Source: Nitrospira defluvii
GTDB taxonomy: Bacteria > Nitrospirota > Nitrospiria > Nitrospirales > Nitrospiraceae
Direction of reading: 5' to 3'
NCBI GenBank assembly: GCA_016199015.1
Contig: JACQHN010000151.1
Coordinates: 1-6,142, forward strand
Length of the DNA: 6,142 bases
Shown here: piece after piece, positions 1 to 6,142 of the stretch
How the letters are laid out: every line of letters starts with the position of its first letter
Numbering within the stretch: position 1 is the first letter of the stretch
Made by a program: the position numbers and the translations under genes
Notes under the pieces: model-generated
Told to the model about the DNA's origin: nothing
Seen by the model: only the letters and a program-made list of their open reading frames with translations
Databases searched by the model: none

Positions 1-804
1 GCCGTTCACCATGCAGCCGATGTTGCCGTCAAGCTTCACGTAGTTGAGATTGTTCGCCGTGGCTTCAATTTCCAGCGGATCTTCTTCGTTGAGGTCCCGC
101 ATCTTCTGAACATCTTCATGCTTAAAGAGGCCGTTGTCGTCGAGCGACACCTTCCCATCCAGCGCCACCAAGGTCTTTTCCTTGGTGATGATCAACGGGT
201 TGATTTCGACGAGCGCGGCATGCTTTTCCATAAAGAGGCGATAGAGATTGCCGAGCATCTGCACGAAGGGATTGATGACGGCCGGCTCCATATTTTGAAG
301 CCCCAAGGCAAAGGCCACATTGCGCCCATTGTGCCCCTGGAATCCGACTGCGGGATCGATCGCTTCCTTGATGATCTTCTCCGGAGTCTTTTCCGCGACC
401 TCTTCGATTTCCATGCCACCTTCGGTGCTGGCGATAAACGTCGGCCAGCCGGTATCGCGGTCCACCAAAATGCTCAGATACAGCTCTTTGGCGATGTTGG
501 CCCCTTCTTCCAAGAGCAGCCGATGGACCTTTCTTCCCTTCGGTCCGGTCTGGTGAGTGATCAAGGTCTTGCCGATCAACTCCTTGGCCAATCCACCGAC
601 GGCCGCCTTGTCCTTCGTGATCTTGACGCCACCGGCTTTGCCACGCCCGCCCGCATGGATCTGCGCCTTTACGACAAACACCGGGGTATTCAGCTCGTTG
701 GCCCAGGTCGTCGCCGCTTCCGGAGACGTAATTTCTTTTCCGCGTGGCACGGGTACCCCAAACTGCGCAAACAACTGCTTGGCCTGAAATTCATGAACGT
801 TCAT
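1..804 (-). CDS. sucC: Succinyl-CoA synthetase (ADP-forming) beta subunit, 3' end cut off by the window edge
   Basis: The beta subunit of succinyl-CoA synthetase interconverts succinyl-CoA and succinate with ATP or GTP, in the cytosol, as a partner of SucD. The 268 residues present match the family closely. The start MNVHEFQAKQLF is the classic SucC N-terminus. An ATP-grasp nucleotide-binding stretch AQIHAGGRGKAGG lies at residues 48-60. Mg-binding residues sit in EINPL (Asn about 202) and ALDGK (Asp about 216). The visible part ends at DGNIGCMVNG, which in the family leads into the C-terminal ligase domain. About 120 residues of the usual 390-400 are missing beyond base 1. The ATG at 802-804 is chosen because it gives the canonical N-terminus and has AGAGG (complement of 810-814) five bases upstream. 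It is last in the visible gene order, 104 bp after the flavoprotein gene, and sucD would be expected next. In a reductive cycle it would run toward succinyl-CoA. Identification is near certain. Confidence 0.97.
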   Translation of the reverse strand, partial: MNVHEFQAKQLFAQFGVPVPRGKEITSPEAATTWANELNTPVFVVKAQIHAGGRGKAGGVKITKDKAAVGGLAKELIGKTLITHQTGPKGRKVHRLLLEEGANIAKELYLSILVDRDTGWPTFIASTEGGMEIEEVAEKTPEKIIKEAIDPAVGFQGHNGRNVAFALGLQNMEPAVINPFVQMLGNLYRLFMEKHAALVEINPLIITKEKTLVALDGKVSLDDNGLFKHEDVQKMRDLNEEDPLEIEATANNLNYVKLDGNIGCMVNG

Positions 805-820
805 CGTAACCTCTAAGAGC

Positions 821-903
821 TAATGGCTGATGGCTAATGGCTTATGGCTCAGGACTGATGGCGGTTCGGCTTCCGGCCATACGCTATCAGCTATAAGCCA
901 TAT
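821..903. repeat. Inverted array of degenerate 7-bp units (element 1)
   Basis: Six consecutive 7-bp units of form TNATGGC run from 821 to 862 (TAATGGC, TGATGGC, TAATGGC, TTATGGC, the degenerate TCAGGAC, TGATGGC). After a 13-bp spacer (863-875) come units in the opposite orientation, GCYATNN, from 876 to 903 (GCCATAC, GCTATCA, GCTATAA, GCCATAT), with a weaker fifth copy running into the flavoprotein stop codon. The two arms pair unit for unit. The best pairing is 842-848 with 890-896 (6 of 7 plus a G-T wobble), so an imperfect hairpin is possible in DNA or RNA. The element fills the gap between the flavoprotein stop and the sucC ribosome binding site. I do not recognise it as a named repeat family. 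Confidence 0.8.
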
Positions 904-908
904 GCTCT

Positions 909-2489
909 CTATTCCTTACGTGTGTAGGCAGGAAGGATCATGGGAGAGATCACGCCACTGGAGTTACCGTGCTTCTTCGCTTCAGCACGGAATCGCTGGA
1001 GATGCTTGACCGTGAGTGTCCCTTGTTGCATGGATCCGGCACGAGACGCGGCCGTGAGGCCTGAGCGTCTACCAAAAACCATCAGGTCGAGCAGCGAATT
1101 GCCCATCAATCGATTGCGTCCATGCAAGCCGCCGGATGCTTCACCGGCGACAAAGAGATTCTTTACGTTGGTTTCGGAATTCGTATCGATCTTCACGCCG
1201 CCGTTCTGATAATGCAGCGTCGGATAGATCAGCACTGGGTCCTTGCTGATGTCGATCCCGAACCGCTCGAACTGCATCATCATCGCAGGAAAATGCTTCT
1301 CGACCGTTCCAGGTCCATGTTCCGCATCTAAGAGCGGGGTATCCAACCACACGCCGACACGACCTGACATGGTGCGAATGCCGCGACCTTCTTCGCACTC
1401 GCGGATGATCGAGGAGGACACGACGTCGCGCGTATCGAGCTCGTTCACAAAGCGCTCGCCCTTGGCATTCACGAGATGGCCGCCTTCTGATCGAATGCCT
1501 TCCGTGACTAACGCCCCGATCAACTGTTCTGGATAGACCGCGCCCGACGGGTGATACTGAAACGTATCGATGTGGTCGAGCTTCGCGCCCATCCGGTACG
1601 AGAGGCACAAGCCGTCTCCGGTTGCACCATAGTGATTGCTCGTGGGGAATCCCTGAATATGCAACCGGCCGATGCCACCGGTCGCGAGAATCACCGATTT
1701 AGCTGCGACAACCACCTGCCGATGATTGTCGAGATCCTTGAAGATCGCCCCGGTGCAGTGGCCGTTGTCGTCGCTGAGCAACTCGACCGCCGCGCAAAAT
1801 TCGAGAAGTTGGATCTTTTTATTCAGGACTTCGTCCTTCAGCACGCGCATGATCTCAAGGCCGGTATAGTCTGAGCAGGTCAAAAGGCGTGGCTTGGAAC
1901 TGCCTCCCCCTTTCTTCACATGCAGATTGCCATCCGCTTGTCGATCAAAGAGCACGCCCAGTTCGATCAGCCACTTTGCAATCGAGGGGCCTTCTTCGAC
2001 CATCACTTTGAGCAACTCATGGTCGTTCTGCATGTGGCCGCCCTTAAGCGTATCGAGGAAATGGGTGACAGGAGAGTCCTCAGGGGCCACAGAGACCTGC
2101 ATCCCCCCCTGAGCCATTACGCTGTTGGAATCGCCCAGCCGAAGCTTGGTGGCCAGAATGACCTTCGCGCCGGTCGCGTGGGCATGCAGCGCCGCAGCGC
2201 ACCCGGCTCCCCCTCCACCGATGACCAAGACATCTGTCGTGTAGTGGGGTGTCAGGTCGGCATTGTCCGCAATGGGACTGTCGCCTTCGAGCAAGGCCGC
2301 CAGTTCAATAACTGTCTTGTCGTTGGCGTTCGGTCCGAATCGAATCGGGCGATAGGCGCTGGCCCGGTAGTCGGGGTGGTACGTATGAATCAACTGGTCG
2401 CAGTCTGCGGCAGAAAATTTCGGGATGGTCTGCTTGCGGCGAGCATCCCGAGTCTGGTGAACAATTTGTTGGAGCGCATGAATATCCAT
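909..2489 (-). CDS. frdA: Fumarate reductase/succinate dehydrogenase-type flavoprotein subunit with non-covalent FAD
   Basis: This 526-residue cytosolic flavoprotein is predicted to interconvert fumarate and succinate, taking electrons from the iron-sulfur protein encoded just upstream. The Rossmann FAD motif is VIGGGGAG at residues 89-96. Family active-site residues are present: QYHP (His about 313), TEGIRSEGG (catalytic Arg about 333), HYQNGG (His about 426) and GRNRLMGNSL (substrate Arg about 460). Two things are odd. The residue that carries covalent FAD in classical SdhA/FrdA is Asn (SNSVMAQGG, Asn 122). The protein also has about 80 residues before the FAD motif and only about 45 after the FAD domain, so most of the usual C-terminal helical domain is missing. 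The ATG at 2487-2489 (MDIHALQQ) is preferred. An in-frame GTG at 2550-2552 would add 21 residues of unlikely sequence, and neither start has a strong ribosome binding site. L-aspartate oxidase is related but less likely given the adjacent iron-sulfur gene. Reductive direction is inferred. Confidence 0.88.
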   Translation of the reverse strand: MDIHALQQIVHQTRDARRKQTIPKFSAADCDQLIHTYHPDYRASAYRPIRFGPNANDKTVIELAALLEGDSPIADNADLTPHYTTDVLVIGGGGAGCAAALHAHATGAKVILATKLRLGDSNSVMAQGGMQVSVAPEDSPVTHFLDTLKGGHMQNDHELLKVMVEEGPSIAKWLIELGVLFDRQADGNLHVKKGGGSSKPRLLTCSDYTGLEIMRVLKDEVLNKKIQLLEFCAAVELLSDDNGHCTGAIFKDLDNHRQVVVAAKSVILATGGIGRLHIQGFPTSNHYGATGDGLCLSYRMGAKLDHIDTFQYHPSGAVYPEQLIGALVTEGIRSEGGHLVNAKGERFVNELDTRDVVSSSIIRECEEGRGIRTMSGRVGVWLDTPLLDAEHGPGTVEKHFPAMMMQFERFGIDISKDPVLIYPTLHYQNGGVKIDTNSETNVKNLFVAGEASGGLHGRNRLMGNSLLDLMVFGRRSGLTAASRAGSMQQGTLTVKHLQRFRAEAKKHGNSSGVISPMILPAYTRKE

Positions 2490-2499
2490 GATTTCGCTT

Positions 2500-2559
2500 T
2501 CAGCAGGGAGCACGATCGCCAGGCAAATCCCCCGAAGACCGGCTGACGGCACAATGCAT
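2500..2559 (-). other. Possible 19-codon minicistron overlapping the frdB stop (TAATG)
   Basis: The stop codon of the iron-sulfur gene overlaps an ATG as TAATG. That ATG is out of frame with the flavoprotein and opens a 19-codon frame (MHCAVSRSSGDLPGDRAPC) ending in TGA at 2500-2502, ten bases before the preferred flavoprotein ATG. It could carry ribosomes across the gap (translational coupling), since the flavoprotein start lacks a good Shine-Dalgarno sequence. It may equally be chance, because no conservation can be assessed from one sequence. Confidence 0.2.
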
Positions 2560-3269
2560 TACTTCACTGTCGCACAATGATCGGCCAGCTCTTTTTCGTT
2601 CATTGCAAGGACCTTGTTCCACTCCTCATTGAAGCGGCCGTCCTGAATTTCCTTGATGCGTGTCTCAAGCCCTTGAGGCCTTTCAGTGAAGTGAGCGCCT
2701 TGCGCTCGGCTAACATACAGAGCCACAAGATTGGGAGCAATATCGGCAATACAGACCGGCGTGCACATCCCGCACATGACACAGTCCATGAACATCTCCG
2801 ACACGCTCTTGAAGTCGCCGAATACGGCTTTCCAAACGCCTTCCCGCACATCGATTTTCTGCGGGCAGGCCTCCGTGCAAGCATTACAATTACGACAGAG
2901 CGGGGCTTCGGGATAGAGATTGAACAGGTCTTGCTTTGGGTCCTTGAGAGTCTGGATGTCGTACAGGGCCTTCCGCGCAGGGAACGGGGGCATAATGGTG
3001 AAGGACATGCCGTCCTCCACGGCCATTTGACAGGCCAGGCACGTTCGCACCTTAGGATCATCCTTCGTTCGGTAGTAGGTCGCACAGGCGCCGCAGAACC
3101 CACCGAGACAGCCGGCCCCCCGCACCACTTCCTGCCCCGTGTACCATAGGGCCTTGATCACGGTGACGCCCTCCGGCACCTCATACTTCTTGCCGGAGAT
3201 TTCGATCGTCACCATCCTATGGCGCAATACTTCCGGCTGATCGATTACATTGGCGTCTTCTTGTGCCAT
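2559..3269 (-). CDS. frdB: Fumarate reductase-type iron-sulfur subunit ([2Fe-2S] ferredoxin domain plus HdrC-like two [4Fe-4S] domain)
   Basis: A 236-residue soluble electron-transfer protein, predicted to feed electrons to or from the flavoprotein encoded immediately downstream. The N-terminal ferredoxin-like domain (about 18-95) has [2Fe-2S] ligands Cys54, Cys59, Cys62 and Cys77 in CLGGFCGAC and the later TCLAC. The C-terminal domain has two full [4Fe-4S] sets: CRNCNACTEACP (Cys125, 128, 131, 135) and CVMCGMCTPVC (Cys163, 166, 169, 173). Classical SdhB/FrdB instead carries a [3Fe-4S] cluster with wider cysteine spacing, whereas this even CxxCxxCxxxC pair resembles HdrC, GlpC and the first half of archaeal TfrB. 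There is no membrane segment, and no anchor gene lies beside it. The ATG at 3267-3269 is chosen because GGAG lies just upstream. A TTG at 3276-3278 would add three residues but lacks such a site. Frd membership is strongly suggested by the pairing with the flavoprotein; the exact redox partner is unknown. Confidence 0.87.
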   Translation of the reverse strand: MAQEDANVIDQPEVLRHRMVTIEISGKKYEVPEGVTVIKALWYTGQEVVRGAGCLGGFCGACATYYRTKDDPKVRTCLACQMAVEDGMSFTIMPPFPARKALYDIQTLKDPKQDLFNLYPEAPLCRNCNACTEACPQKIDVREGVWKAVFGDFKSVSEMFMDCVMCGMCTPVCIADIAPNLVALYVSRAQGAHFTERPQGLETRIKEIQDGRFNEEWNKVLAMNEKELADHCATVK

Positions 3270-3272
3270 GGT

Positions 3273-3276
3273 CTCC
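3273..3276 (-). promoter_or_regulatory. Shine-Dalgarno GGAG deciding the frdB start
   Basis: On the minus strand the sequence reads TTTTGGAGACCATG, with GGAG three bases before the ATG at 3267-3269. Spacing is short but usable. The same bases lie inside the reading frame of the alternative TTG start at 3276-3278, which argues for the ATG. Confidence 0.55.
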
Positions 3277-3283
3277 AAAATCC

Positions 3284-3360
3284 GCTATCAGCTCTCAGCC
3301 ATCAGCTTTCAGCCTTCGGATTTCCTATTGGCTCAGCGCTGACAGCTGACCACTGACGGC
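3284..3360. repeat. Inverted array of degenerate 7-bp units (element 2)
   Basis: Five consecutive heptads of form GCYNTCA run from 3284 to 3318 (GCTATCA, GCTCTCA, GCCATCA, GCTTTCA, GCCTTCG). A 7-bp spacer (3319-3325) follows, then five heptads in opposite orientation from 3326 to 3360 (TATTGGC, TCAGCGC, TGACAGC, TGACCAC, TGACGGC). Arms are 35 bp each and the period is exactly 7 bp. The outer units pair best (GCTATCA with TGACGGC, 5 of 7 plus wobbles). The element begins five bases from the isocitrate dehydrogenase stop and ends eight bases from the frdB Shine-Dalgarno sequence. It has the same design as the array at 821-903 with the two arm orientations swapped. Confidence 0.78.
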
Positions 3361-3364
3361 TTTC

Positions 3365-5620
<2,256 letters not shown>

Positions 5621-5623
5621 CTA

Positions 5624-6142
5624 TTAGTTCAGCGCGTTCAGCGCAGAACCAGCCTTGAACCATGCAATCTGTTGCTCGGTGATGCTGTGATTCGCCTGAA
5701 TGGTGAGCGACGCGCCATCCGCCTTGTGGATGGTCACCTGCACCGGCTTGCCGGGCGCCAAACTGTTCAGCCCCGTCACGCTGATGCGGTCGTGCTGTTC
5801 GATCTTCTCGTAGTCCTTCGGATCAGCGAAGGTCAACGCCAAGATTCCTTGCTTCTTCAAATTCGTCTCGTGAATACGGGCAAAGCCCTTGGTGATCACG
5901 ACGCGGACGTTGAGGAACCGCGGCGACATCGCCGCATGCTCGCGGCTGCTGCCCTCACCGTAATTCTCATCGCCTACCACGACGGATCCAATGCCCTTCA
6001 TCTTGTAGCGGCGGGCAATCTGAGCAATGGTGAGGCCCGATTCACCGGTCAGCACATCCGTGCCTTTGCCGGGCTCTGATGAAAACGCGCTATTCGCACC
6101 CAAGAACATATTGTCGCTGATCTTATCGAGGTGGCCGCGGTA
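5624..6142 (-). CDS. acn: Aconitate hydratase, mitochondrial type, C-terminal 172 residues (5' end outside the window)
   Basis: Aconitase interconverts citrate and isocitrate through cis-aconitate using a [4Fe-4S] cluster. Only the swivelling C-terminal domain is visible. The frame stays open to the window edge and begins YRGHLDKISDN, equivalent to RGHLDNISNN of mitochondrial aconitase. The active-site loop GDENYGEGSSREHAA follows (fragment residues 57-71), in which the first Ser of SSRE is the catalytic base and Arg the substrate ligand in the pig enzyme (Ser642, Arg644). Then come ITKGFARIHETNLKKQG and LTFADP, and the end is WFKAGSALNALN, close to WFRAGSALN of mitochondrial aconitase. Cluster cysteines would be in the missing N-terminal part (the family is roughly 740-780 residues). 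An internal ATG at 6107-6109 is not the start, since family sequence continues upstream of it. It is the first gene of the visible block and supplies isocitrate to, or takes it from, the next gene's enzyme. Confidence 0.96.
   Translation of the reverse strand, partial: YRGHLDKISDNMFLGANSAFSSEPGKGTDVLTGESGLTIAQIARRYKMKGIGSVVVGDENYGEGSSREHAAMSPRFLNVRVVITKGFARIHETNLKKQGILALTFADPKDYEKIEQHDRISVTGLNSLAPGKPVQVTIHKADGASLTIQANHSITEQQIAWFKAGSALNALN

Noticed and set aside
118..816. Plus-strand open frame of 232 codons over sucC
   Set aside because: It is antisense to sucC, whose reading frame matches the family from its first residue to the window edge. The plus-strand product resembles nothing known to me.
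821..903. CRISPR array or rho-independent terminator at the heptad array
   Set aside because: Units are 7 bp with no spacers between them, unlike CRISPR. The hairpin is imperfect, AT/GC mixed and not followed by a U-tract in the minus-strand transcript, so a simple terminator is not supported.
909..2489. Flavoprotein as L-aspartate oxidase (NadB)
   Set aside because: NadB also binds FAD non-covalently and shares the fold, but it acts without an iron-sulfur partner. Here a dedicated iron-sulfur subunit gene lies immediately upstream, among TCA-cycle genes rather than nadA or nadC.
2490..2552. Signal peptide or extra N-terminal domain on the flavoprotein from the GTG start
   Set aside because: The 21 added residues are mildly hydrophobic but lack a proper charge, core and cleavage pattern. 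All partners are cytosolic, and the ATG gives a more natural start.
2490..2558. A third, decayed heptad element between frdB and frdA
   Set aside because: Only isolated units (GCTTTCA near 2496-2502 and TGACGGC near 2544-2550) match, without consecutive 7-bp register, so chance is sufficient.

Overview
The window is a compact block of central carbon metabolism genes, all read from the minus strand. In transcription order (right to left) they are: the C-terminal end of a mitochondrial-type aconitase (5624-6142, cut by the window edge), a monomeric NADP-type isocitrate dehydrogenase (3365-5599), a small iron-sulfur protein with one [2Fe-2S] and two [4Fe-4S] cysteine sets (2559-3269), a fumarate reductase/succinate dehydrogenase-type flavoprotein (909-2489), and the N-terminal two thirds of succinyl-CoA synthetase beta subunit, sucC (1-804, cut by the window edge). 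No plus-strand gene is supported. The plus-strand open frames lie antisense to these genes.

These enzymes cover neighbouring steps citrate <-> isocitrate <-> 2-oxoglutarate and fumarate <-> succinate <-> succinyl-CoA. The 2-oxoglutarate/succinyl-CoA step is not in the window. The flavoprotein and its partner look like a soluble fumarate reductase rather than a membrane succinate dehydrogenase. The flavoprotein has Asn where covalent-FAD enzymes have His, the iron-sulfur subunit has a heterodisulfide-reductase-like double [4Fe-4S] domain, and no membrane anchor gene lies beside them. With a monomeric isocitrate dehydrogenase (the type used reductively in Chlorobium), this fits a reductive TCA cycle gene cluster. 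My best guess for the host is a Nitrospira-like (Nitrospirota) bacterium. This rests on gene content, fairly high GC, and the style of the intergenic repeats, not on a database match.

The genes are closely spaced and probably form one operon: 24 bp between aconitase and isocitrate dehydrogenase, 95 bp to the iron-sulfur gene, 69 bp to the preferred flavoprotein start, and 104 bp to sucC. Two of these gaps (804-909 and 3269-3365) are almost entirely filled by a peculiar element. It is an array of degenerate 7-bp units in one orientation, a short spacer, then the same units in the opposite orientation, with a perfect 7-bp period inside each arm. Each element stops just short of the next gene's Shine-Dalgarno sequence. 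These inverted heptad arrays are the most unusual non-coding structure here and could fold into long imperfect hairpins in the mRNA. No RNA gene, CRISPR array, insertion sequence or clear rho-independent terminator is visible, and no gap longer than 300 bp lacks a gene.
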